Origin: Oscarella lobularis
Taxonomy: Eukaryota; Porifera; Homoscleromorpha; Homosclerophorida; Oscarellidae
Length of the DNA stretch: 64,000 nucleotides
Assembly: GCF_947507565.1 (NCBI RefSeq)
Contig: NC_089176.1
Span: 2,480,001 to 2,544,000 of the forward strand
Direction of reading: 5' to 3'
Shown here piece by piece: positions 1-12,800 of the stretch. Both the position numbers and the translations under genes were made by a program. The number at the start of each line of letters is the position of its first letter. Position 1 is the stretch's first letter. The notes under the pieces are model-generated. The model saw only the letters and a list, made by a program, of their open reading frames with translations, searched no databases and was not told where the DNA came from.

Positions 1-582
1 TCATGAGTGAGTGGTTTACGTTGGTCAATGAGAAAAATCGGCTCATCAGACGTGAAGGAGAATTAGTCTACATGTAAGAAAAAATAATCGTTAGTTAGTC
101 CGGTTGGTCTGTGCATAAGCCTTTATCTGTAGTATCAGTGATTTGGAATTGGTTGAAAAGCATGCTCAGGTTGAAGCTAAAGTTCGTCTTAAAATGTCCA
201 TACCCGGTGAGATTTACTTCTTATGATACTTATTAATTAACACTTTTGAACTCAACTATGGGTTTTTTAGACAACAAAAAGACGGCTCGGGATAGGAGAG
301 AAGAGGAACGACTCATTAAAGAAATGATTGATTTAGTTGAGAAAAGAAACACGTTGCTTGAGCAGCTTGAAGAGGAACGGTTGAGGTAATAATACATAGA
401 GGAAAAGGTTCAATTTTCCTACTTCTCTTCTAGGGAAATTGAAGAGGATAAAAAGGTGCAAGCTGCCATAGAGAAAAAAGGTAAGCTTACTGACGCTTTG
501 CTGGAATGACATTCATTGATTGCGGGTGTTAGGATATAAGAAAACAGACGGTCCAAAAAGGCCATCGAAATGGTTTACATAA
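1..582 (+). CDS. C-terminal bMERB domain of a MICAL / MICAL-like / EHBP1-type protein (5' partial)
   Basis: This is the 3' end of a gene that enters from the left. Five exons are read at about 1-73, 133-206, 271-385, 434-480 and 533-582; they join in phase across GT-AG introns of 48-64 bp. The product is a charged helical stretch beginning with EWFTLVNEKNRLIRREGEL, continuing with EMIDLVEKRNTLLEQLEEER, and ending PSKWFT before a TAA. This heptad-rich pattern is that of the bMERB (DUF3585) domain that ends MICAL, MICAL-like and EHBP1 proteins. In those families it binds Rab8/10/13-type GTPases in membrane trafficking and actin regulation. Which of the three families this is cannot be decided, because the CH, LIM or oxidase domains lie outside the window. 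Confidence 0.75.
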
Positions 583-1364
583 GCGAGGGTAGAAAGACTT
601 TCTTATTTTTCTTTACCTAGCGTTAGAACGAGTGATACGTGCATTTATAATAAAGTCCTGTAGACAGTAGATGAGCGTTTTATTTCGAGCGTTGGGAGCA
701 TTTAACCTACCCTAGGTAGAGACCTGCACTAACTAACTGCGGATGTCAGCCTTAAGATGTAGTGTAAATCAGAGCCCGTACTTCTACTAGTATGTACAGG
801 TCTGGCCGAGCTCGACCCAGACTCTTTTACACATGCTATTGTTTGACAGGCTGTCTTTCAAGTTACAGATTAAAAATCCAACAGTCAGAACGGACTAATG
901 CAGGTTTAACAACGATAGGGTGGCTACTAAAAAGTGTGCCTACTGTAGTAAAATTTAGTTTCCTGATCTAATAAGGCCCCCCTTTCTTACTGCAAACATC
1001 GAAGGTGCCATTGCAATCAGAATGGCACCATGCAATCGGAAGACGTAGACGAACGACTCAGCATAGGCCCGAGCGACGTCCGAACGCCGAACGTCTTCTG
1101 CATGTAGTTGAGTACCCGGATATCTCTACGTATACCCATAAATTTACTAAAATTTAAAACAAAGTGGTTGGGGAATAAAGCAGCCAAACTGTGACTCATA
1201 TGATACTGAGGCTATAGTTTTCACTAAAAATAGTACTCCTCTAACAATAAGAACCTAAAGGTACATTACTACAGTATGTGCGCGCAATACTCACTGGCTC
1301 TAAAGAAGGTAGCAAACAATCAATGTAACTACGATGGAGACGAACACGTACGATTAATTACTCA
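583..1364. other. Intergenic spacer with no recognisable gene
   Basis: This spacer separates the MICAL-type gene (+) from the 3' end of the Ank-Roc-COR-death gene (-), so both genes end here. Reading frames are short and interrupted on both strands and I recognise no RNA gene or repeat. Both 3' untranslated regions must lie in it. Confidence 0.5.
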
Positions 1365-4300
1365 CTATTGAAATTGAGACTCCAAAATTCTTTTTGCTTT
1401 TCCTCCTTTTTCAATATCACCTAAAGCACTGATCAGCTTTCCTATTGTGGCCGCTTCACCTAATTTCGCAGTCCACTTCTCCACCAAAAGGAAAAACTTC
1501 ATACGAAGCTTTTTTTCTTTGTAATCGGTGCAAAATTGCTGTCCCTCAGCATGCTTCCAGCCAAACGCCATAGCCAGTTCGACTAATTCATCCTCATTCT
1601 CAACTATTGAGCTTTTCAAGGCGTTGATGTGTTTCTCCTCGACTATTTGAGTCTCGAAAGAGACACCTACAGCAAAGGTGAGCAAAAAAGCATTCAATTT
1701 GATTACATACAATCAGATGAATCAGACGTCACAGCGATTGCTTGTGCCGCGTGGTCATCTCCTGAACGCGAGACCGGATCTTCCTAAATTTGGTTGTCAG
1801 CATAACACAATACAGTATAGCACAATAAATTCTAAGTGTACTTGACACTCCAAAACTTCAATTGACGGAACGTCGTCGCGTAGTACGGCAAGAATATCTC
1901 GCAAGCCCAACTCACGCGCACAGGATGCAAACAAGGGTATCTTCGCGTCTAGTCCCTCGCTCCACCTGGCGAGAAAACGTCCAGGACAGTCTTTACAAAT
2001 CATCACGTCTGCCATCGGCATGCCGAGCTTCCGACCAAGTTCAACGCCAACACGGCTAAAGTCCACTCGACTGAAACACGCCTCGATGCTCACTTTGACA
2101 TTTCTTGACAGCATGCAGTAATGATCACTTGGAATCAATAACAGTTTCCTTAACGTGTCTGTGCACTTCGAGCGTCCACGTCTTGTTGTCACCGATCCCC
2201 CAGCCGCTCTGTCAATTGCCGCGCGATCATATGCAAGGGGATGCTTGACGAGATCTTGAAGCGACGACGCACTTAAGTATAAATCTCCACCTAGTATCGT
2301 GCCCGGACTTCTTTCGTCTAAGACTTTCATCGTCATTGAAACCATTTCTTCTAGAAATTCCAAACATTCCTTTTCGGAGAGAACGGGACCGCGCGCGACG
2401 ATGTCAATCTGGTCTCCTCCTTCGTGCAATTCGATCAGTCCTTCAATTTTGAAATTAGTCACTAGCTTCTCCAAGACCATTCCATCTTTCCAGATCATTG
2501 GACATGGATCGAGAGACACGACTGATCGCGTCTGAAGAAAAGGAATCGTTCCGGGAACGATTATGTCTGTATCGTCTCTACATTGAAGGCGACGGCCTAC
2601 ATATACAGTCATATCCTCCTTGTGTTTCCACATGGCGTTTCGGAGTCGTTCTTCTATAAGAGCTGGGAATCGAAAAGCGTTCTCCTTGTCGGGCACTCGA
2701 TAACACACTTCGAGAGCACAAAGTATTTCCATTACTTCATCAATAGACATGTGCTTATTCTTGTTAAATTGTCGGAGTGCTTCGTTGACTCGCTCAAGGC
2801 TCACTGATCCGTCGTCGATCTCTTCCATGTAAATAGGGAAGTCATTAGGCGACATGAGAGGACCAATGACGTTGTGACACAGCCAAGACGGATTCAAGAT
2901 AACGTACTTGTCAATCGCAATAATCTAGAACTGTCGATTGTAGAAGAATTACAAACGCAATACTAGCTCACCTCTCCTATCCCATCGAGGAACTGAACGA
3001 TGCGATTCAGTGTATCTTTCGGTAGGCCTCTGAAAATATTCCAATCGATAAGAAGACAAAAGAAGCCGGTTCGAAGAAAGTGACGACAGCTCATTGCTTT
3101 TATCTACAGCGAGGTACGAATCAATATGTTTAATTAATCTGATAATTGAGTGGGACGACAAATACCGTTTCTTTGGAAAGGTCCAACTCGTCCAGTATCT
3201 CATCATCTTCAACACGTATAGAAAACGATTCCTCTTCTTCTTCGTCCTCTTCGTCCTCTTCAACCTTTCTAAATCTGCGTTAGCAAGATTAATTAAAACA
3301 CAATAGTCAGAGTGCCAGTCAGAGTACGAGCTAAACGCACCTGATAAAGTGAGGAAGACGGTTTGCATTTGCCAGGGAAACAAGAGGATCCGACGCCTCT
3401 ACAATTTCCCGCAATTCGTGAAGAAACGACGACTGAATTTCGTCCACAATTTTAGGAACACCCGTCGCTCTCTAGATATAAACTATGCTTTTCCTAACTA
3501 ACGTAAGCCTCGTGTCTATCAAACCTCGATGCATTCTTCTTTCACATGACCAATGTATTCTCGGAGTCTCTGCATCGTCTCTGACACGCTTACACGACAA
3601 TCCAGAACGAACGTTTCGTCAGAGAAAATGAAATACTTTCCAAATTTAGCCTTCAGTGAATTAAGCAGACGTTTCATCACGCCTCGTCCATCGGTCTTGT
3701 CTCCTCTGCTTCCAATTATTATCACGTTGTTTTTGCTTGAAGATCCAACGCTGCATTTCGTTAGCGACAGCCAATACGACGACCGGAATCGTATCTCTTG
3801 TTCCGATTCGGTTAAGTCGACGACGAGAAGATAGAGCGTGTTTGACTCCGACAAGAAAAGACTGTGCGTTTTGTGAAAATTCGATTGACCGGCGAAATCG
3901 CAAAACACCACTTCGCCAGCCCCATCGACAATTGCTCTCACGACGTCGACGCCAGCCGTACGAAGAGAAGGATCCGTCGAATCGTCGACGCGAATTTCGC
4001 TCTCGAACGAGAGTCTTCCTTCCGCTTGTTTGCGTCGTAACGACTTCATCAGAGTCGTCTTTCCTGCTCCTCCCTTGCCGATTAGACACACTTTAAGTTT
4101 TGAAGGCTTCGTTATTCCCAATTCGAGCAATTTCGAGTACTGACACTTGTTCTAAATACCAATTAATTAGAGAAAACGGCGATCAAAGAATCGTGCGTTT
4201 ACCCAAGCGTCTCGTAAGGTCTTCCTCATCTCTCCCGCAGCGTACTCGTACGGAAGCTTTCCGTCCTAAAAGAGATCTGCTTTGAAGCAGCTAACTAAAC

Positions 4301-7300
4301 GGTATTCTGACGTTATCGCGCCAATCAGGATTTGCTCCCTTCTCAATGAAGAAGTCGTAATACTCCGTCAGTCTCAACAGCCGAGGAGGTTCTTCAAATC
4401 TTGAATATTTGGCGATGACATGAAGAACGCTTTCCTTAGACTCCTATATAAATACTTAAAAAGTATATGAGACGAGTACTAATCTATATACCACTGATAC
4501 GGCTGTTACACTCGCTCCGGCTAACACTAGTCTCTTGAGTGTCTCGAGACACGAATGATTAGTAACGTAATCTAAATTTTCCAGAAAATACGACAAAGCT
4601 TCCACACCAAACTAAATGTGAAACAAAGCTGGCGTGATGGCTATATAGAATGACTGTTTGTACCTTGTCAAAGACAGTAACGTCAACGCCACTATCAAGT
4701 AAATCTTTGATAATGCTCATCGTTTCATTAATATCATAATGGGTTCTTCTTTTGCATGCATTGTGCAACGCTGTTTGTTGATTCTACACAACGTCCAAAG
4801 TCATCGACTCATACTTAGCTTTACAATAACTCAACTTCGTTTTTGGCATTAACAAGACAATTTTGCTGTTTCAGTAGCAAACGTAGAGCCTTGCCATCTT
4901 TTTGAAAACATGCTGCCATCAACAGAGTATTGCCTCGCTAAATAAAAAACGTCACGAAACTGCTTTCAAATTACCATGGTACGTGTCGGTGCTCACAACA
5001 TCTCTGTCGTTTACGTTTGCTCCGTTGGCGAGAAGATATCGTGTAACTTTAACCCCTCCCGATAAGTGGAGCAACGATTCACCAAGCTATTCCCAAAAGA
5101 TTTATTAATTACTTAGCAATCAGGTAATCACGTTGAAAACTAACACGCGTTCGCTGCGAAAGAGAACACCCGTTAGCGACAAGACGCTTCACAACCGAGA
5201 GATGATTTCTTCTGCACGCCATCATCAAAGCACTTTCGCCGTTCTAAACAGTTAAACGTCTATCTCCTGACAAAAGTCGTTCACACGTCAATCACCTCGT
5301 CAATTTCATTTACTGCTATTCCACAATCTAATAAATAATGCGCGACACCTTCGTGATCACTGTTGCAAGCCAGATGAAGAAGATTTTTTCCATCCTTTAT
5401 ACATCTCAATTATTCTCAAACCCCATCCCCCGTGAGCGTACTTATCCTGTTGTACCTTCGTTTTGAACTCAAGACTAAACCCGAGTTCAAGAAGTCTGGT
5501 AACAATTCCAAGAATGCCTTTATCACAAGCAAACTTCAAAAGAGATTCTTTGAGCTGAGCCTTATAATTACGTAATTCACAATATTTGCATTAACAAATT
5601 GAGAAGCCCTTACGTCACTTGATTTGTCATACTTGAAGCAGTAATCCAGTAGAACATGACCAACACAAAAATTCTCAGATAAATGCCTTAGATCAACCTA
5701 CGCAATGAGAGATAATGAATAATATTATGAATTTAAACGGCTACATTGGTAACCTTATTTTGCTGCGTGAAATCAAAACCCCGTTCAACAAGACGATCAA
5801 AAACACGTACAGCATCCTTTTCACAGGCCATACTGAAAAGCTCTTCTTCGCTCTTACCAAAACATACTCATTGTTACGTGATAAAAGATAGTACTACTTT
5901 ACCATTTCAACTACTCCCCTATTCATTAGAACGATTGCCGCTTCTTCACTGTTGAAGAAGTAAGGAAGCAACGACAACCAAGCCTACAAATGAACGTACA
6001 ATACCGACAGACTAATGTTCACTGTCACACACAACCTGATCTTTGCTGCCAGTGTGAGAAAGACGATGCTCTAAAAGCGTTCTTAGAACATTCACAGTTC
6101 CACCCATGAATGCTGATTTTTGTAATGAAGTGATCTATAGAATTAGAATTACGAGACGTTCATTTTAGGTACAAAATCGATATCTATTTACCTCATCTAA
6201 TTGATACCAATCAATGTTCAAATTAAGCAAATACTCCGCTACGTGCTCATGTCCGTTTTCACAAGCAATACGCAACAGTGACTCTCCATTCTATAAATAG
6301 AATCCCCGATGCGCTTAACACATGAGAAATAGAAAACTCACCGTCGTCAAAGAACAGCCTCTCGCTACGAGACACTTCACAGTTGATAAAAGTCCTGATT
6401 CACAGGCTAACATCAATGGAGTGTTGCCCCTCTTAAAATTAAACTCAAACTCTAATTGTCTTATGAATATGTACTTTAGCTTACACTGTCACTTTTACTC
6501 AAGTAGTCGTTGGAGACAATACCAATCAAATAATTTGACACGTTTGGCGACCCCCAAGGACAATATTTGGAACCAATTGACAAATGAAACAACGCCGTTT
6601 CTTGCTAGAATCCAAAATGAAGCCAAAGAGGTGGTAGTACTGCAAACTCCGTACCTTTGTACGGACTGTGAGCGAAAAAGATCCATGACGATGAAGATAC
6701 TCAACAATCGCAAGATTACCCCGCTGGCATGCCAACATTATTGGTGTTTTACCGTCCTAATATGCATGAATATATATATATACGTATATATGATTTACAA
6801 CAAGTTTAATTATTACGTTATCAGTTGAATGAATTTCAACTCCACGTTCAACAAGGAACTCTGCCACGCTCAAATTTCCGCTTTCGCCACAACACAAATG
6901 TAGCAAACCCTGACCCTATAGACACTTTCAATAATTCAATTTTCATTAGAACGAAGCCTCACCCAATGCTTTGTTTTCACAGTCAAAGAACAACCCTTCT
7001 GCACAAGACACTTGACTATGCTAAACAGTCCACTTTCACACGCATAAGCCAATGCAGTATATCCCTCCTAAAACTTTTATCAGAAAGAGAGCGTGTCGAT
7101 TTCTTTATAATGAACTGACGGCATCTACTACGTCCAAGTCCACTTTGTGCTCGACGAGAAAGTGAGCAACTTCCAACTGCCGATATTCACAAGCCAAATG
7201 GACTAATGACTGCTTAGCCTGATAAAAATGTACATGATTACTAATTGAAAGTAATCTTGACATTGGAGTACTTCATTCCGTTGATTCAGTGAATAGCCAC

Positions 7301-9477
7301 GTTCAAAAAGGTGCTCAACAATTGACAAAAGACCGCTGCGACAAGCGGCCATAAGCATACCATCGCCATCCTAAATCACTTCTAGTACTTTTCACATTCG
7401 AAACCTGTTTCTTACAAAATTGGCATCGCCGCAATTGAGAAAATAGTGCGCCACTTGATCGTCGTCTGGCTCGCGTCCGTTGCACGCTAAGGTGAAAATA
7501 GATTCGTTTTCCTTTGACACACAAATAGATTAGGAAACACTACGCCTCAATTGTGTCTCTTACAGCATTCCGATGACCTAAATCCCACTGCTCTTTTTTT
7601 TTCATTAGCATTTGAACAACAGTCAAGTTTCCACTTCTGGCACCTTTCATCAGTGCCGTCTCGTCCTTCTAAAATATTCACGTCAAATCAATGAGATGAT
7701 ATGCTGTGACCAATTTGCTCCTACGTCATCGGTTTTGTCAAGATCAAATTCGCACTTGTTCAAAAGAACTTCGACAACTGGCACGTGTCCCATTTCACAA
7801 CTCACATGAAGACCTGATGCTCCCCACTACGCAAATTAATTTTAACGAAAATTCATTCCCTCTAACAATCGCGTACAAATTACTTTGTTTTTTGCCTGCC
7901 AACGACAATTCAGTTCCAATAGGAAATTAACCGCTTTTAGTAGCCCCTTCTTACAAGCCAATAGAAAAAGCGTTTCACCATCCTAATGAGATTGACAACA
8001 ATGAAACCATTACTCATTTTATAACAACAAACGTCATTGCGGATTTCCAAACATTTCTCTGCACAAGACACCTGTTTTACAACAAAAGAGCTTATATTCT
8101 GTATGTGATTAACTATTTCAACGACTCACTTTTCCTTTTGAAATGGTTTTACCGATTTCTTTAGCAATAGATTCAAACAGACGCAAAAATGCATTCTCGT
8201 CTCCACACATCAGACAAAGATGAAGAGCCGTGTCTCCCCACTACAAAAATACGGTACATAATTACGTAATCTATGAAGTGACATCAATTTAGGACCCCAT
8301 TTCTGACTGCAACATTGCAACCTCTGCTCTTCATCCATCCTATTAATTCCCAATTGCCACTCGTCACACAATTCAGATATGACGTCATTCCGAACTTAAA
8401 ATACAATAATCAACATAAGTACATTTGATTAGATTGTTAATTGCCTCGTCTCTCTGTTCCAATATCTGAGAACCGTGCTCTTTTACAAACGTCTTCGCCA
8501 CTTCGAATAAGCCGCCTTGACAGGCACAATGAAAGACAGTGCACACCCACTACAAACATTATCAATTCATGTCATTATGTTTTGTGAAAGAAACCTCTTT
8601 GGGTAGATCTTTGACTTGAAAAACGTCAGATAATAAATATTGAACCGCTTCCCTTTTTCCTCCTCTCAAAGCAAGATGCAATGCATTATAGCCAAACTAG
8701 AAAACACGATTACCGGTATTATTATGCAATCAATAAAATCAAGAACATACATAATCCACTGCTCTCACTCTGCATCTCGCTGCCACTAGATATTTCATAA
8801 TTTCGACATTCCCGGCCTTCGATGACATCACAAAAGGTGTCGCTGCGTAATAATCCATCGTCTAAATTAATTATTTGATTAATTATTTATTATTCAGAAA
8901 ATTACCGGCCGCCCGAAATATCCTCCTCCTCTTTGTGCTTCGAGCTCGGCGCCTCGATGAAGCAGCAATTTGACAACTTCCAATTTGTCGTGTTCACACG
9001 CCCAGTGCAACGGTCTTCTTCCCTCCTGCAATCTCAATAGCCACGGTTCCGCGTATCACATTGGCTGCATGACTAACGCTATCAGCTGCCTCAATCGACG
9101 CTCCGTTATCGATGAGAATTGAACAGATTTCCGCGTTTCCCGACAAGCATCCGAAATGAAGAGCTGTTTCGCCTTTCTAACCCCCCAAAGCCACAAAAAA
9201 GAAATGAGCGCACACGTCCCTCTTGCTTTTTCTTGTTTACCTCGTTGTGAATATGAATCCAACCCGGCTTCTTCGTCCCTTCAACGACGAGTTCCTTCAC
9301 TTGGGACACCGCACCTTCGTGACACGCCTTCATCAACGCCGTTTTCTCGCCGTGATGCCACTAAATAGCGGTCCAAAACCTTGCAACAAGGTACCCCCTT
9401 ACTCATACCTTCTTCACTGTAGCATCAAGCGATGCCAAGAAATAAAGACGCCGGTACTCTTTTCTATAGTCGTACAT
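1365..9477 (-). CDS. Ankyrin-repeat / Roc GTPase / COR / death-domain protein (Roco family)
   Basis: This is a very long gene with at least 25 exons, mostly of about 100 bp and each carrying roughly one ankyrin repeat. The likely start is ATG at 9477 (MYDYRKEYRRLYFLAS), joined in phase 0 to the first repeat (GEKTALMKACHEGAVSQVKEL). Ankyrin exons continue down to about 4200. The exon at about 3527-4149 is a Roc GTPase with P-loop GKGGAGKT, switch II DFAGQ and a G4-like GSRGDKTD. A COR-type region follows at about 1830-2900. The last exon (from about 1665) reads AMAFGW, VEKWTAKLGEAAT and LISALGDI, the pattern of a death domain. The order Ank-Roc-COR-death is that of DAPK1 without its kinase, and I see no kinase domain. 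Such proteins act as GTPase-regulated scaffolds in cell-death or stress signalling. The joins around 1660-1850 are uncertain, because a small exon may lie at about 1735-1790. Confidence 0.8.
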
Positions 9478-9810
9478 GCTTGCCGTCTTAGCGCGCGGAG
9501 TGAGCACAGAGTGAGGCGTGGCGCGTAATCAAATTTGACTGGTCAAATCTGAATACAAACATATATGTAGTATTTGGCAGTAATTGCACGCGTCCGTAGT
9601 CATTTCAATAGCATTTCATTATTCACACGATTCTGTGTCCTAATGTATAAAAAAACTGTAACTACGAACCAACCTCATCATTCTCAAAGACTCTGAATAG
9701 ACCAGTGTTCCAACTACTGCATTACAATGAAAGAACGAGAAACGAAATCTTAGCTAAAAATAAATTACGATAGAATCAGGACACCGGACATCTTTTTCAG
9801 TCCACTGACT
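9478..9810. promoter_or_regulatory. Spacer between tomosyn 3' end and Ank-Roc gene start, with a short palindrome
   Basis: This 333-bp spacer holds the presumed promoter of the Ank-Roc-COR-death gene. The most regular element is a near-perfect 16-bp palindrome at 9533-9548 (ATTTGACTGGTCAAAT), about 56 bp upstream of the start codon, with the look of a dimeric factor site. No TATA box is obvious at the expected distance. The promoter role is an inference from position. Confidence 0.35.
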
Positions 9811-12800
9811 TTACAATTTCCACCAGGGTTTCTTTTCGTGTTGTTCAACCAGAGCCGCTACATTCTCCGCGAATTCGCCAGCAGATTTCTCCTGACGCGA
9901 AGTCGTTGCCGCGATATCGGACAACTTTTGACCACGCTCACGTAGTTCCTATCAACGAACAAGCATGCCATTAATATGACGTCATAAAATCTAAACACCC
10001 TATACTGTACTTGTCTATGATCCATTGGATGGCGAGGACGAGATCGAGCGGCCTCAACAGCATCTGAAACGCGCCAGCCAATTAAGCAAATCCAAGTAAT
10101 TGCAATTTCTTAGTCATTACCAGTTGCATCACTGAAGGACCTCTCTGTGAGAGCTTTTCTTGCAGACGCACTCGTCCTCTCTTCAACGCTTTTCTATATA
10201 AGATACCGGTATTAGACATATACTGCCTTAGCTAATCAACGATGGGTACTGTTCAATAAATCAAAAGACTTGCACACAAATAAACGATACGTAAATAGAA
10301 CAAGATGCTTTAACTTATTCCAACTTTCAACTCACCGTTGATGTGCGAGTCCACGTGTTCTGTGCTTTGACAGCTGCGTCGATGCTAATCTCTTGCACAG
10401 CGTCGTCATCCACACTTCCAACGGGAGACTGGCTCGATGAACATTGGCTTCACAAAAAGACAAAAATTGCCACTGCCCTCATAGCTACGACTGTCTGCAA
10501 TACCTAGAACTGCATCGACCCTTGTCTAAAGACGTCTCCTCCTGACCGACAGCGGCTAAATCACTGTCTGAATGCCCAGTATCCCCATTCGATAGTCGAC
10601 ACCCGCCGTTCTAAAAATGGTACTAATTACATTCTACACATGCTTGGCACAAACATGATTGACTACTCTATCATTTGATATGTGATTAGCTTCTTTTCGG
10701 AAACTATCCGCTTCCAATGCGCAATGAGGGTAGATGCTAAGACATAAATTGGCTTTTGATTATGGGCTTGGTTGCCATAGTTACCCGGTATCGGGATGAA
10801 ACGTCACTCGTTGCAATTGTGACGGTGACGACATGTAAAACGCTTGACCGTGTGACGTGAAAACGAAGCGATGAATTCCTCGACCGTTGTCTGAATCAAT
10901 TAGTTGATCTCGATAGAGAAGACGAAGATCTGGAAGCGAGTAGGCGAGCAACTCGCCCTTGACAGTGAGACATGCCAAGTACTCAAATCCTAGAACAATT
11001 ATTGAACAATATACTTTATTCGCTGATGGCACTACCTGTTGGGGATTTCATGACTGTGGCGTGGCGAAATGATTCTGCATTGATGTCTGACAGCTTTTGC
11101 TTATATTTGTGCTTGTATGATGAAAGGGCTATCACCTACACCACATCGATAACAGACACTGCCCCCAAGTGCTATACCCTCCCTACTTTGATCTGCTCTT
11201 CTGATACAACAACAGCATAGTGAGGCGGAGTCATATCAGGAGCTATAGAGAAAGCGTTCATTGAATATGCAAGCGTGAGAACTTCATTTATTATTATTGC
11301 CTTGTGCTAGATTTGCAGAGACGGCAAACTGGCCAGAAATCGTCTTTCCCGCGTGATCCAATGTGACAATGCGAACGACGGAAGCTCCATGATGAAGATG
11401 ATACTCTTTCGCTACAAAAAAAAACATACATTCATAAACAAAAGATTTGTCTTTACCTCCCGTGTACCTGTTTGCTCAGCCGAAACGGCCAGCGTGTGCC
11501 GATGAACCATAATGGGCATGTGAATGCGGAAAGAAATGACGTGACCTGAAGCCGTTCCAGCCCACAACGAAGGAAAACTAGAGGGACCTGAAGAAAAAAA
11601 AACGTCAAAGAGCAAACGCAAACCTAAGTCTCTATAGACTACCATAAGCATAGGTATTCGAGAAGTGAGACGTCTTAACGCCGTTTCCCCTCTGCTCCTT
11701 CTTCTGGTCGAGCGTCGAACGAGATCCTAGCGTATCGGCCGTTATTCGTCGTTCTCTTCGCTGTCTCGTCGCATTCTGTTCCGGCAACGGTTGATCGCCG
11801 CCTCGAGGCTTCCCGTCGCCGCCGCTCTTCGACGGGTTGCCGTCGGCGACGGGTCGTCGAAGACGATGCGTTTGACTGCGAAGACGGCGAAACGAGTTTC
11901 GTATCGACTTGCGGAGCGACTGGAAGCGAGACAGAGAACGATCCGGAACGTCTACAAAACAAATGACACAATGTACAGTAGATATAGACTACTAGATATC
12001 ATTTTGATCTCACCTTCTGTTGCCGTGCATTTTACTTGAACAAGCTGCTTCTGAAAATAGTCAATCAGAGCAATGCCTCGATTCGATGCCACAGCCAATC
12101 TGCACAACACGCACGTATGTATAAAAAATGACGCGACTCTTTCTTCATATAAACGGTACTTACAGGCCCCAGTCGCACGATATTTTAAGACTCGTGACGG
12201 GCATGACGGGTCGACAGGAGATGAACAGCGACGGCTGAAACCCCGGTTTCAACTGAAGCGAAGACAACCGGCATCTCAACGGCTTAGCACCGCCCTTCAA
12301 CCTCGACGCTTCAGTCGACGGCGAATAACAAATATCAAGCATCTAGAAAGAGACGCGGCGTCATTTAGAAACCAAAAAGCATACAATCAATATAATTAAT
12401 TCCGTACAGCTAGCGACGCTTCTCTCTCTCTCAAATCGAGCGTCGATAGAACGACGAAGCCACCGTAGCCTCCCACGGCAAGGACTTTCGTTAGGGGACA
12501 GAATGCCAATTCGACTACGGTTAGTCTCTGATCGTCGCAGAACGGATCGAACGTGCCCACTCGTCGAAACGGCGGCCACTGCACTTCGTTTGAGCCGCCC
12601 GACTCGTTGTCGCCTCTATTCTCGTCTTTTTCGTCGTCTCTAGCGTCGTCGTCGTAGTCGTCGCCGAAATCGCGAGGCGAGTAAAATAGTCCGGATAAAT
12701 TGACTCGATGAAGCGGACGCAAGTAAACTGCCAGAAAAACGAACTTCCAAAATATGGAACATACGGATTTGGGGAGACTTGCCCTCCGATGCATCCCAAA

